64,000 nt of DNA from DATASD01 sp035276765 (lineage in GTDB: Bacteria > Patescibacteriota > Saccharimonadia > Saccharimonadales > UBA4665), in NCBI GenBank assembly GCA_035276765.1, contig DATELH010000002.1, positions 744,001-808,000 on the forward strand, written 5' to 3'. The notes beneath the pieces were generated by a model that was not told the origin of the DNA, did not search any database, and was given only the letters and a program-made list of their open reading frames with translations. Made by a program: the position numbers and the translations under genes. Shown here one piece after another: positions 1-7,889 of the stretch (position 1 is the first letter of the stretch; each line of letters starts with the position of its first letter).

Positions 1-703
1 GTCCAACAATTGGCATAGCCGTCATCACCTTGTGGGTTATGGGGTCAAGCGTCATGCGTACGATCATTTTGGTTTTGCCGTCCATGAGCATCGACTTTCC
101 ATCTACCACAATAACATCTCGACCACGATCATCTCTACTCATTCTTTCGGTGCGTCCAGGGTCGTCTTTGGCTTGGCGTACGGCTTGCATTACTGCCAGG
201 GCGTCATACTCGTCGGGAAACATCGAATTTTTTGCCCGCACAAATTTTTTTTCGCCTGTTTTGGGTGCGGTGTGGCGCGAAAGTTTGGCGAGACCGTTGA
301 TGGTCACCTGTGCTTTAAAAGGCTCCAGCGGATAATGTTTGTATGGTTCACGTTTTTTAGAATTGACGCCCTCGAGGTGAGCAGTATCTATATAGGTAGT
401 TGGGCGCTCGGCGCCTGACGCGTCGAATTCGCGCGGCCACATAAATTCGGCAGAGGGTGCGTGGTGAAAACCCTCGGCAATTGCTGCGCCGCTTTCACCT
501 ATGGTCAAGTTGCCGCCAAGCGTGTGCATGAGACCGTCCTCACCTGTTTTGGGATCATAGTAAAACATGTCAACTAAGCCGCTCTTTTCAGCGTACTCTA
601 GATCTACTGGAAGCAATCGCTCAAGTATTTTCTGGCGATCCGGAAGCTCGGGAAAGTGATTCCCTATGCGCATCGCTTGTTGACTGACTGGTGTTTCTGA
701 CAT
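1..703 (-). CDS. EndoU-like nuclease domain protein, 3' end cut by window edge
   Basis: Reading leftward from ATG 703 the frame stays open for 234 codons to the window edge, so the C-terminus is missing or only just reached. The visible protein has an acidic N-terminus, then GESGAAIAEGFHHAP (His pair at residues 80-81), an NSMFPDEYDALAVMQAV segment near 145-165, and KMIVRMTLDPITHKVMTAMP near 215-231. In the bacterial EndoU toxin family (PF14436) the known pattern is a GFHxxP block, a phenylalanine-proline block, and a C-terminal strand ending TAYPI; the order and spacing agree. No signal peptide or large delivery domain is seen. Family members are RNA-cleaving toxins of contact-dependent systems. 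Whether this one is secreted, and whether an immunity gene lies left of the window, cannot be seen. Confidence 0.6.
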   Translation of the reverse strand, partial: MSETPVSQQAMRIGNHFPELPDRQKILERLLPVDLEYAEKSGLVDMFYYDPKTGEDGLMHTLGGNLTIGESGAAIAEGFHHAPSAEFMWPREFDASGAERPTTYIDTAHLEGVNSKKREPYKHYPLEPFKAQVTINGLAKLSRHTAPKTGEKKFVRAKNSMFPDEYDALAVMQAVRQAKDDPGRTERMSRDDRGRDVIVVDGKSMLMDGKTKMIVRMTLDPITHKVMTAMPIVG

Positions 704-784
704 AATTTTTGTTTTAGCTTATATGTCTATATATTTACATATTTTTGATTAAAAGTCAATGTCGTAGCATGCCTGTAAGGGCGT

Positions 785-790
785 TATACT
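785..790 (+). promoter_or_regulatory. -10 box of the amidinohydrolase gene (leaderless type)
   Basis: TATACT lies 7 nt before ATG 798, so transcription should start at or within a base or two of the start codon. No Shine-Dalgarno sequence is present between them. Confidence 0.6.
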
Positions 791-797
791 GTGGCGT

Positions 798-1685
798 ATG
801 AATCATGCTATCAACCACACCGTTTTGATGTCCGGTGCCGACTTTTTTGACGACAACAGCCCGATTAACCCTTACATGGACAACCGCGTGCCGGTGAATC
901 GCCGCGCGGCACAGGCCGAGCATGAGCGCATTCGCGGCGCGCTGGAAAACGCTGGAGTGACGGTGCATAAAATTGCACCGCCCGCCGGCTGCCAAGACGG
1001 TGTATACACCGCCAACTGGGCGCTGGTGCGCGGCGACACTGCCGTGTTGGCTCGGCTACCAAACGCTCGCGAAAATGAGCAGCCAGCCGCCGAACAAGCA
1101 CTGCGAAGCTTGGGCAAAAACATTGTATATGTACCGGAAGGTTTGCACTTTAGCGGTCAGGGCGACGCCTTGCCGTGCGGCAACTTTTTGTTCGCGGGCC
1201 AAGGCTACCGCAGTGACGCTGAGGCGCAGGCTTTTGCGGCTAAAACGCTCGGCTACAAGCTTGTGCAGCTCCAAACCGTCCCCTTGCTCGACGAACATGG
1301 CACACCCGTAATCAACCAAAGTTCTGGCTGGCCGGACAGCTTTTTTTACGACATCGATTTGGCGCTTGCGGTACTGCGCGGGCCGTTAGGTGGCAAACCC
1401 GGCCTTATCGCTTGGTGTCCGGAGGCTTTTACGCCCGAAAGTCAAGCCATCTTGCGCGGCTTCAACAAAGTAGAAAAAATCGAAGTACGTTTGACCGAAG
1501 CTCAAGCAGGCTTTGCCTGCAATCTGGTCTCTACCGGCGAAACTGTGGTCATGAGCGGCCACGCGCCACAGTTCAAAGCAGCCCTTGAAGCCCGCGGCTT
1601 CACCGTCGTAAGCCCCGACGTGCAGGAGCTTTTAAAGGGCGGCGGTTTTATTCGTTGCACCACACTGACGCTCGACAACGAATAA
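798..1685 (+). CDS. Amidinotransferase/dimethylarginine dimethylaminohydrolase-type enzyme
   Basis: The 295-residue protein belongs to the guanidino-group-modifying (pentein) superfamily, whose members hydrolyse arginine or methylated arginine to citrulline. Visible marks are QDGVYTANWAL (residues 66-76, equivalent to the substrate-binding DxxFxxN region), FSGQGDALP near 118-126, and the C-terminal GGGFIRCTTL with the nucleophilic Cys at 287. The segment that normally carries the catalytic His (often FYHLDTAL) reads FFYDIDLAL at 182-190, with Asp where His is expected. It could therefore have altered chemistry, or be a distinct subfamily. The gene is single, appears leaderless, and converges with the murE-type gene. 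Confidence 0.7.
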   Translation: MNHAINHTVLMSGADFFDDNSPINPYMDNRVPVNRRAAQAEHERIRGALENAGVTVHKIAPPAGCQDGVYTANWALVRGDTAVLARLPNARENEQPAAEQALRSLGKNIVYVPEGLHFSGQGDALPCGNFLFAGQGYRSDAEAQAFAAKTLGYKLVQLQTVPLLDEHGTPVINQSSGWPDSFFYDIDLALAVLRGPLGGKPGLIAWCPEAFTPESQAILRGFNKVEKIEVRLTEAQAGFACNLVSTGETVVMSGHAPQFKAALEARGFTVVSPDVQELLKGGGFIRCTTLTLDNE

Positions 1686-1695
1686 TTTTGGGTAA

Positions 1696-3057
1696 TTACT
1701 TCTTGCGCCGTTGCTTGAGCGCTTTGTGCGTGGCAGCAATTTCGTCCCACACGATCTTGATGACGCGCTCGGGGTTGGCGTCATCTTGTTGCAAGTGACG
1801 CAGCTCAGCCGCACGCGGGCCGTTACGCAAAATGTCTTTTTCGTGGCCTTTGCCGAGCAGCAAGATGGTGTCGCCTGTACGCGCCCGGTCGATGGCAAAC
1901 TGGATCGCATCCGGGCGGTCGTGCACCAAAAACAAGTCTTTCCCCTGTTTTTTGCCGTGCTTTTCGGCGCCCGCGGCAATCTGTTGCATGATCTCCTGGC
2001 CGTCCATGTCGCGGTCGTCTTCTTCGGTTACGATCACTTCGTCGGCGTACTTTCCGGCGAGTTCGCCCTGCACTGCGCGCTTGGCTTCGTCGCGGCGCCC
2101 GGCCGAGCCGAACAGCACGATTAACTTGCCCTTTACCACAGGCGCTAGGTCTTTGAAAAGCTGCTCAAAACTGTCGGGCGTATGAGCGTAATCGACGATA
2201 ACGTCAAAATCTTGACCCTCGTCGATGCGGGTCATGCGACCTTCTACGCCCTCAAGCGCGGCAATGCCTTTTTCGATCTGCCGGCGGCTTAAGCCCAACA
2301 CGCGGCCCACGCCTACTGCCGCCAAAGAGTTGTATACATTGAACTTGCCTGGCAATTGGCAGCGGATGCGGTATTCTTCACCGTCGATAACGGCCGTGTA
2401 TGAAACACCGCTGGACGACAATTGCACGTCGCGTGCGCGCAAGTTACCATGCTCAATGCCGTACAACGTGGGGTTTTTCACTGCCGCCGCAAACAGTTTA
2501 CCGTTCGGGTCGTCGGCATTGGCGATGCCCGCGCGCAAGCCCCGGCGGTTGCGGTTCGCCAATCGGAACAGTTTAATTTTGGCGGCGCGGTACCGCGCAA
2601 ACGTACCGTGGTAGTCGAGATGCTCGTGCGTGAGATTGGTCATCACCGCCACACTGAACGGCACGCCAAACACGCGGTGTTGCGCCAGCGCGTGGCTGGT
2701 TGTCTCGAGCACCAGGTACTCAATACCTTGGCGCTTGAGCTCGGTAATCCGTTTGTGCAGCAGCCCAACCGACGGTGTAGTCAGGTGTGCGACTTGCGGC
2801 TTGATGTTGAGCCCAGCACCGTACGCAACAGTAGTCATCAGGCCAGCCTTGAGCCCGGCTTCATGCAGCATGCGGTGAATCAAAAACGACGTCGACGTCT
2901 TGCCGTTGGTGCCCGTGATGCCGATCACCTGGAGGCCGTGCGCCGGAAAACCATGCTTAACATTGAATAGTGCCGCTTCGGCCAGATGTCCAGCTGGTTC
3001 AACCTGCTGGAATACACTGCGGGGCACTACTTTTTTCACCAGGGTTCGAGGGTTCAT
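1696..3057 (-). CDS. murE: MurE-type Mur ligase lacking most of the N-terminal domain
   Basis: This 453-residue ligase shows the Mur ATP-binding loop ITGTNGKTSTSF at residues 47-58, the TTPSVG substrate segment, the central VIVDYAHTPDSF motif and the C-terminal FGSAGRRD block, which together identify UDP-MurNAc-tripeptide synthetase type enzymes that add the third amino acid of the peptidoglycan stem. Only about 45 residues precede the ATP loop, against roughly 110 in standard MurE, so the usual UDP-binding first domain is largely missing. The amino-acid selectivity loop reads TEEDDRDMDG instead of the DNPR motif of diaminopimelate-specific enzymes, so the acceptor residue cannot be assigned. 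A TATACT box lies 7 nt upstream of the ATG. Confidence 0.8.
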   Translation of the reverse strand: MNPRTLVKKVVPRSVFQQVEPAGHLAEAALFNVKHGFPAHGLQVIGITGTNGKTSTSFLIHRMLHEAGLKAGLMTTVAYGAGLNIKPQVAHLTTPSVGLLHKRITELKRQGIEYLVLETTSHALAQHRVFGVPFSVAVMTNLTHEHLDYHGTFARYRAAKIKLFRLANRNRRGLRAGIANADDPNGKLFAAAVKNPTLYGIEHGNLRARDVQLSSSGVSYTAVIDGEEYRIRCQLPGKFNVYNSLAAVGVGRVLGLSRRQIEKGIAALEGVEGRMTRIDEGQDFDVIVDYAHTPDSFEQLFKDLAPVVKGKLIVLFGSAGRRDEAKRAVQGELAGKYADEVIVTEEDDRDMDGQEIMQQIAAGAEKHGKKQGKDLFLVHDRPDAIQFAIDRARTGDTILLLGKGHEKDILRNGPRAAELRHLQQDDANPERVIKIVWDEIAATHKALKQRRKK

Positions 3058-3064
3058 GCCTTAG

Positions 3065-3070
3065 AGTATA
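3065..3070 (-). promoter_or_regulatory. -10 box of the murE-type gene (leaderless type)
   Basis: On the minus strand TATACT is followed by 7 nt and then ATG 3057. No ribosome binding site fits in this space. Confidence 0.6.
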
Positions 3071-3089
3071 CGGCCACTTGGACAATAAA

Positions 3090-3120
3090 AAAACCAGCCC
3101 TTTGGTGTAGAGCTGGTTTT
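3090..3120 (-). terminator. Intrinsic terminator after the 806-residue protein gene
   Basis: Read on the minus strand, AAAACCAGC (3120-3112) pairs with GCTGGTTTT (3098-3090) across a 13-nt loop and runs into further T residues. It lies 9 nt beyond the stop codon at 3129. Confidence 0.85.
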
Positions 3121-3128
3121 GTAAGTCG

Positions 3129-5549
3129 TTATCGGCGGTTCGGCGGACGGTGGGTGCCGCCAGGACCAGGGGCTGGACGACTTCGGCCCGTAGCGCGGTC
3201 GAAGTTGGTTTTCGCTTCACGCTCTGCGTCTCCAATAATCTGCTCGAGGTTAGTTATCGGTCCCATACCGATAAAGTTTTTGTCCTTTCTCCTCCACGTC
3301 CACGCGGTAGGGAAGCTGTATTGTGGACCTCGGAATTCGCTTATATCGAGCTCATCTTGCAAAGCATGCAAATTACGGGCTGCCCGGTCAATCCGGTAGG
3401 CAGTTTGCGGAGACAAATACTGACGCCACTCTGGTGCGAGGGCCCGGTGTGCCCGACCCAGCACCGTACTAACCCCAAGCGCTTCCCGCTGTCTTTGGCT
3501 TAAAGGAATAGGGTTTACGCCCCATTCAGGACTTCCCGTAGTAATAAGTCGACTAAACCGAGCAAGCCTGCCGTTCCTGATTATGTGCTCCGGGAATCGC
3601 TGAGCTAACAGAGGTCCTCGATTTAGCAACTCGTCACGCAAAGCACCTTCCTGGCGGCGGGCTTCGGCATTCAGGCGAGCTTTTTGAATCGGGTTCCTCC
3701 AGCGACTTAGGTTGTCGGCGCCTGTCCGTAGTTTTGTGGCGTCAATGACACGCATTTCGGTGGCGATTTCATCTTCATTGCGATTACGGCTGGGCCGGCC
3801 AATCCAATCACCGTTGGCGTCAATGCCAAGTTCGAGGCGCTGTTTTTGCGTGCTTTTTAGATCGCTATTGCCTTCCACGTTTTTTGCGAAGAAGCCTTGT
3901 ACTTTTTCTTTACTTGACTTGAACGGATGCTTGACCCAGCGCTCAATGCCGGCCATGTCGAACTCATAATCGGTTGCAACATTGCGGAATTCGCGTTGCT
4001 CTTTGCGGCTCATCGAATCGTACAGCAGTTCGAACTCCTGCCATACCGCTTCAATCTCTTCAGGACTGGCGTTATCGTCTTGTAACTTGTGTGCCCGCTC
4101 GGAAATGAGGTTGAGTTCGCGGTAGCGGCCCTGCTTAGACAACGAGCCGAACTCCTCAAGCCGCTGACGCTCGGTGTCGAGCGACTCGTCGGTTGAGCTT
4201 TCTTGGGTAGCATTTTCGGGATTGTAGCGTTGGCGGACTCGTTGCTGTTCCGCGGAACTCATGCTGTCAACAACTCCGTTAACCAGGAGGTAAATGCGGT
4301 CGTAGGCGTCTCGGTCGCCAGCAGCGTAGGCCTGGTTTAATTGGTTCATCAGGTTGCCGACTAGAATGTGTTTGTCTTTGTCGCTCATGCCGTTTGGGTC
4401 AAGCTCGAAATCGGCAAGCAAGCCGTCAACGCCGCGTCGCGTCGCGTCTTGTTCGCGCTGTGGCGGCTCTTGCTGTGGTGGGATGGGACCTGTACTTGTA
4501 TCAGCAAGCAAGCGGCTCATAAAGTCGGCGCGTTGCTCAGGCGAAAGGCTATCGAGAATCTCATTGAACTGCTTTTGGTCTGCTTGTTCTTGTCGATAAT
4601 TACCCTGCGCCCGATTATTGTCTTTTGATTCCAGGAGGGTAAACAACATGTCGACCGGGTCGCCAAGCTCGCCGTTGTTGGTCGTAAACTCTTGGTCTGG
4701 CTGCTTGGAAGGCTCTGGTTGGGTGGGTTGCGGATGCGGAACCTGCTCTGTAGTACTCGTGTCGGCTGGCGAGGTAACAGGCGTGGAACGGCCGCCCAGT
4801 TCATTAGCGGGCACGCTGCTTGTAGGCTCTTGGCGAGTAGCGGAGGGAGCCGATTGGGGCGCTCGCTGGCGGGTAGCAGCAGTAGTCCGGCCAATGTCGA
4901 GCATTATTTTGCGGTCGGCGACGGTTACACCGTAGCGATCGGCAAACTCTATGAAGGTATCGATGTCACCATGCAACGCAACGTCTTCAGCCAGGTTGTC
5001 TAGAATCTCTCGTTGTTTTTCATTCAAACGTTTATTGAGCGGCTCTTCCGGCCCATCCTCGCCGTTCAAACGGGCTTGGAATGTCTTTGATTCTGTGGGT
5101 TCGGGTTTATCACCCTCTGGATTGAGGGCGTTGTGAATTTCTGTAGCTTTTTGGCGGGCGTCCTTGGCCCTGGCATCGGCATCGGCTTGTTCGGTGGCTA
5201 CAGCGAGCTCGGTTGGGCGCATCCGGTGCGACTGTGCACTGAGGTAAGCGCTGCGGGCCTCAGGCGACAGCGCATGTAACTGGCGACGGTCCAGACTAAA
5301 GGTGTTGTACGAGCTATTAATCCATTCGACTTGCTGGGCGGCATCTTTGGGCACCATAACGGCACTCTTGTCTTCGCCGTAGAGGTATTTCATTTGAAGT
5401 TTTGGAGTAGCTTCCGCAGCTGGCGGAAGTGCTTCGGGAGCCGGGTTAACCGAGACGGGCAAACCTTCCGCATTTTGGGCGGGCTCAAACGAGGCGCCTT
5501 GGTTAGGGTCGAGGTTGGGTGTTGGTTGTGCTGGGACGTGTTCACTCAT
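3129..5549 (-). CDS. Large soluble protein of unknown function with internal repeats
   Basis: I do not recognise this 806-residue protein. It has no signal peptide or membrane segment. The N-terminal 60 residues and a stretch near 230-290 are rich in Pro, Gln, Thr and Ser and look disordered. The middle contains a recurring helical unit: DSLSPEQRADFMSRL near 340, VVDSMSSAEQQRVRQRY near 435 and LYDSMSRKEQREFRNVA near 525, with weaker forms closer to the N-terminus. The last 150 residues are basic and end in an Arg/Pro/Gly-rich tail. The start has an AGGAAA ribosome binding site and the gene has its own terminator, so it is a single transcription unit. A secreted effector or a structural scaffold are both possible; neither is shown. 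Confidence 0.75.
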   Translation of the reverse strand: MSEHVPAQPTPNLDPNQGASFEPAQNAEGLPVSVNPAPEALPPAAEATPKLQMKYLYGEDKSAVMVPKDAAQQVEWINSSYNTFSLDRRQLHALSPEARSAYLSAQSHRMRPTELAVATEQADADARAKDARQKATEIHNALNPEGDKPEPTESKTFQARLNGEDGPEEPLNKRLNEKQREILDNLAEDVALHGDIDTFIEFADRYGVTVADRKIMLDIGRTTAATRQRAPQSAPSATRQEPTSSVPANELGGRSTPVTSPADTSTTEQVPHPQPTQPEPSKQPDQEFTTNNGELGDPVDMLFTLLESKDNNRAQGNYRQEQADQKQFNEILDSLSPEQRADFMSRLLADTSTGPIPPQQEPPQREQDATRRGVDGLLADFELDPNGMSDKDKHILVGNLMNQLNQAYAAGDRDAYDRIYLLVNGVVDSMSSAEQQRVRQRYNPENATQESSTDESLDTERQRLEEFGSLSKQGRYRELNLISERAHKLQDDNASPEEIEAVWQEFELLYDSMSRKEQREFRNVATDYEFDMAGIERWVKHPFKSSKEKVQGFFAKNVEGNSDLKSTQKQRLELGIDANGDWIGRPSRNRNEDEIATEMRVIDATKLRTGADNLSRWRNPIQKARLNAEARRQEGALRDELLNRGPLLAQRFPEHIIRNGRLARFSRLITTGSPEWGVNPIPLSQRQREALGVSTVLGRAHRALAPEWRQYLSPQTAYRIDRAARNLHALQDELDISEFRGPQYSFPTAWTWRRKDKNFIGMGPITNLEQIIGDAEREAKTNFDRATGRSRPAPGPGGTHRPPNRR

Positions 5550-5691
5550 GGATTTTCCTGCGATGGTTTAGTTCGTTTTTGTTTTTTGTTTCTACATAGA
5601 TTTAAGCACAAACTTGCAAAAAAGTCAATACATAACACAATGGTTTTGTGTTTTTTACCATAAGAGTAAACTGCCTCGGTTTTACGCATGA

Positions 5692-5697
5692 TAGACT
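5692..5697 (+). promoter_or_regulatory. -10 box of tsaD (leaderless type)
   Basis: TAGACT lies 6 nt before ATG 5704. No clear -35 box and no ribosome binding site are visible. Confidence 0.5.
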
Positions 5698-5703
5698 GAA
5701 GGT

Positions 5704-6765
5704 ATGAAGATTTTGGGCATTGAGTCAAGTTGCGACGAAACTGCTGCCGCAGTGGTCGAGGATGGCCGGCGATTGCTGAGCAACGTCGTGGCCACAAGCA
5801 TGGACTTGCATGCACAGTATGGTGGTGTTGTACCAGAGATAGCAGCACGCAGCCACATCGAATTCATCATGCCCGTTATCACCCAAGCGCTCAAGGGTGC
5901 TGAGTGTTCGTGGGACGATATCGACGGCATTGCTGTTACCTACGGTGCGGGCCTAGGCGGCAGTTTGCTGGTGGGCGTGTTAGCGGCGCGCACACTGGCT
6001 ATTCTCAAGAAAAAGCCACTCTATGCCGTTAACCACGTTGAGGGACACGTGTATGCTAATTTTTTGGTCGAGACTGCCCTGTCCGGCTACCACCTGCCTT
6101 CCACACAGCCGATATTTCCGATGCTCGCACTTATTGTTTCTGGTGGACACAGCCAGCTCGTGCTGTTCCGGAACCATTTTGATTACACCTTGCTTGGCCA
6201 GACGCACGACGATGCGATTGGCGAAGCCTTCGACAAAGTGGCCAAACTGCTCGGGCTCCCCTACCCCGGCGGGCCGAGCGTTGGCAAAAAGGCGCTCGCG
6301 GGCAACCCTCAAGCCTTTGCCCTGCCCAAAGCGCACCTGGCCCATAAATATGACTTCAGTTTTTCCGGCCCCAAAACGGCCGTCTTGCGCCTGGCGCAGC
6401 AGGCTGTCGGCAAAGATCACACTTTGCCCTCAACAGCCCTGCCCGACCTATTGAGCGAAACGCAAAAAGCCGACATTGCAGCGAGTTTCCAACGGGTAGC
6501 CATCGAAACAGTTGTCGATAAAGCGGTACTCGCCTTTGAGGAGTTCCATCCCAAAAGCGTGGTGATCGCCGGTGGCGTAGCCGCGAGCCCCGAATTGCGG
6601 CGCCAGCTAGCCGAGCGGCTCCCTTTGCCCGTTGCCTACACCGACCCCAAGCTTTGCACCGACAACGGCGCCATGATCGCCACGCTTGGCTGCTTCACCG
6701 CCCAGGCCGGACGCCCCACGGCTGATCCATACACACTAGCCATCGAGCCCAACCTCTCAATGTAG
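5704..6765 (+). CDS. tsaD: tRNA N6-threonylcarbamoyladenosine transferase TsaD
   Basis: TsaD transfers the threonylcarbamoyl group to A37 of tRNAs that read ANN codons. The 353-residue length is standard. The N-terminus ILGIESSCDETAAAVV is the family signature, the metal-binding HVEGH is at residues 111-115, SGGHSQLVL is near 143-151, and the C-terminal VVIAGGVAAS and DNGAMIA blocks are present. It acts in the cytoplasm with TsaB, TsaC and TsaE, none of which lies beside it here. It is transcribed alone and its 3' end is only 4 bp from that of the convergent neighbour. Confidence 0.97.
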   Translation: MKILGIESSCDETAAAVVEDGRRLLSNVVATSMDLHAQYGGVVPEIAARSHIEFIMPVITQALKGAECSWDDIDGIAVTYGAGLGGSLLVGVLAARTLAILKKKPLYAVNHVEGHVYANFLVETALSGYHLPSTQPIFPMLALIVSGGHSQLVLFRNHFDYTLLGQTHDDAIGEAFDKVAKLLGLPYPGGPSVGKKALAGNPQAFALPKAHLAHKYDFSFSGPKTAVLRLAQQAVGKDHTLPSTALPDLLSETQKADIAASFQRVAIETVVDKAVLAFEEFHPKSVVIAGGVAASPELRRQLAERLPLPVAYTDPKLCTDNGAMIATLGCFTAQAGRPTADPYTLAIEPNLSM

Positions 6766-6769
6766 TTAG

Positions 6770-7558
6770 TTACTTTTTGCGCTTTTCGACCGTAGGTTCG
6801 TGGTTGGCTTTAATGGCGCTGGCAACGCCTCGCACCCAACCATCCGACTGCGAAACTTCTTCGGGCGTCTCGGGAATGATCTCTTCAAAGTTGAGCGTTA
6901 CCTCATCTGGCGGCAAATTGTTTGAGTAGTCGCCAAAATGTTTTGCGATGAACTCTGTCAGAAGTGTAAAATGGCGGGCCGTGAGCGGCTCAGGCTTTTT
7001 GGTCTCCCCTTGTTCGCGCATGAGAGCGAGCAGCGGTTTAAAGTCCTCTAACGGCACGAGTTTGTTACCAGCGAACGCCATAAGGATATTTTCAAGCGTC
7101 ACGCCCTTCACTCGTGTGAGGACGCCAATGCGTACGCGCGGGCCAAGTTTTTCCTCGTAAGAACGGTCGCGTTTGCTGTCGCTGGCCGCATGGCGCGAAG
7201 GCACCGCCGTGTCGATTACCGCCGTGCCCTGCACTGTTACGAACTGAATCGCCAGCCGCACTGGCTCTACCGGAGTTGTTTTAGTATAGGCGGTACGCAT
7301 AGCGCCAAAGACAGCGTAGCCATTGCCGTCTTCCTGCAACATGTAGTATTCGCGCGCCGTGGTTGGCTTGGGCGCTGGCAGCTCGGTGATGCGACCCTTT
7401 TTGTCTTCAAATAGTGGACGCGTCATGGCGCCCGATTCAAAGTCGTGCGGCTCGCCAAACTCGAGTATGGCCGCCGAAAGCACGCGTCGAAAACGCGCCT
7501 CTTCGGGCGAGGCAGTACGATACGAAAACGGTTTTGATGGAAAGCGCAAGAAGGCCAT
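6770..7558 (-). CDS. Protein of unknown function, 262 residues
   Basis: I do not recognise this protein. It has no signal peptide, membrane segment or clear enzymatic motif. It reads as a mixed alpha/beta soluble protein with a charged, Lys-rich C-terminus (VEKRKK). The segment GPRVRIGVLTRVKGVTLENILMAF around residues 140-163 is the most structured-looking part. AT-rich sequence precedes the ATG, with TATAAA about 11 nt upstream, and no ribosome binding site is seen. The gene faces tsaD tail to tail, so the two transcripts should overlap unless they stop in the coding ends. Confidence 0.7.
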   Translation of the reverse strand: MAFLRFPSKPFSYRTASPEEARFRRVLSAAILEFGEPHDFESGAMTRPLFEDKKGRITELPAPKPTTAREYYMLQEDGNGYAVFGAMRTAYTKTTPVEPVRLAIQFVTVQGTAVIDTAVPSRHAASDSKRDRSYEEKLGPRVRIGVLTRVKGVTLENILMAFAGNKLVPLEDFKPLLALMREQGETKKPEPLTARHFTLLTEFIAKHFGDYSNNLPPDEVTLNFEEIIPETPEEVSQSDGWVRGVASAIKANHEPTVEKRKK

Positions 7559-7667
7559 ATTTTTGTTTTTATATATCTGTTATAAGGTAGCACGCTTGCG
7601 GATTTTTTTCAAGCTTGACAAGCGGAGGCATTCCCCGGTAAGTTATGCTCGCAAAAACAAAAACCAT

Positions 7668-7694
7668 GGGTACGACTCGGGTAGCCGCCGGGTA
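7668..7694 (+). repeat. Three GGGTA units at exact 11-bp spacing
   Basis: GGGTA occurs at 7668, 7679 and 7690, one helical turn apart, inside the 331-bp spacer between the 262-residue gene and valS. The spacer also holds a 7-bp hairpin (GAGCTTT/AAAGCTC, about 7750-7770) and the valS promoter. The phased units look like an operator but no cognate regulator is known. Confidence 0.35.
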
Positions 7695-7824
7695 GTTCTT
7701 TTCATACGACGCCGCAAAACAAACAGACAACTGAGAGTTCTTTAGTGTGAGCTTTAAAACGAAAAGCTCTGTTTGCGTTGGAAATCATTTTTCACGTGAA
7801 TGGAAACCTGTGTTCAAAAGGGCA

Positions 7825-7853
7825 TTGGTGAGCTCGACTACAGGTGTTATAAT
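7825..7853 (+). promoter_or_regulatory. valS promoter
   Basis: TTGGTG (7825-7830), a 17-nt spacer and TATAAT (7848-7853) with an upstream TG form an extended -10 promoter. Transcription should start near 7860, leaving a leader of about 30 nt with AAGGAA as ribosome binding site, so unlike many neighbours this gene has a conventional leader. Confidence 0.8.
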
Positions 7854-7889
7854 TGACAGGTTACAAAAAATCTCGTCCAAGGAACCACG

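Noticed and set aside
32..418. Open plus-strand frames of 101 and 128 codons at the left edge
   Set aside because: They lie antisense to the EndoU-like gene, whose motifs and codon pattern are convincing; the plus-strand translations show no domain or start signal.
7640..7800. T-box riboswitch or tmRNA before valS
   Set aside because: No T-box GGTGGNACCGCG sequence or tmRNA ends were found; only phased GGGTA units and a short hairpin are visible.
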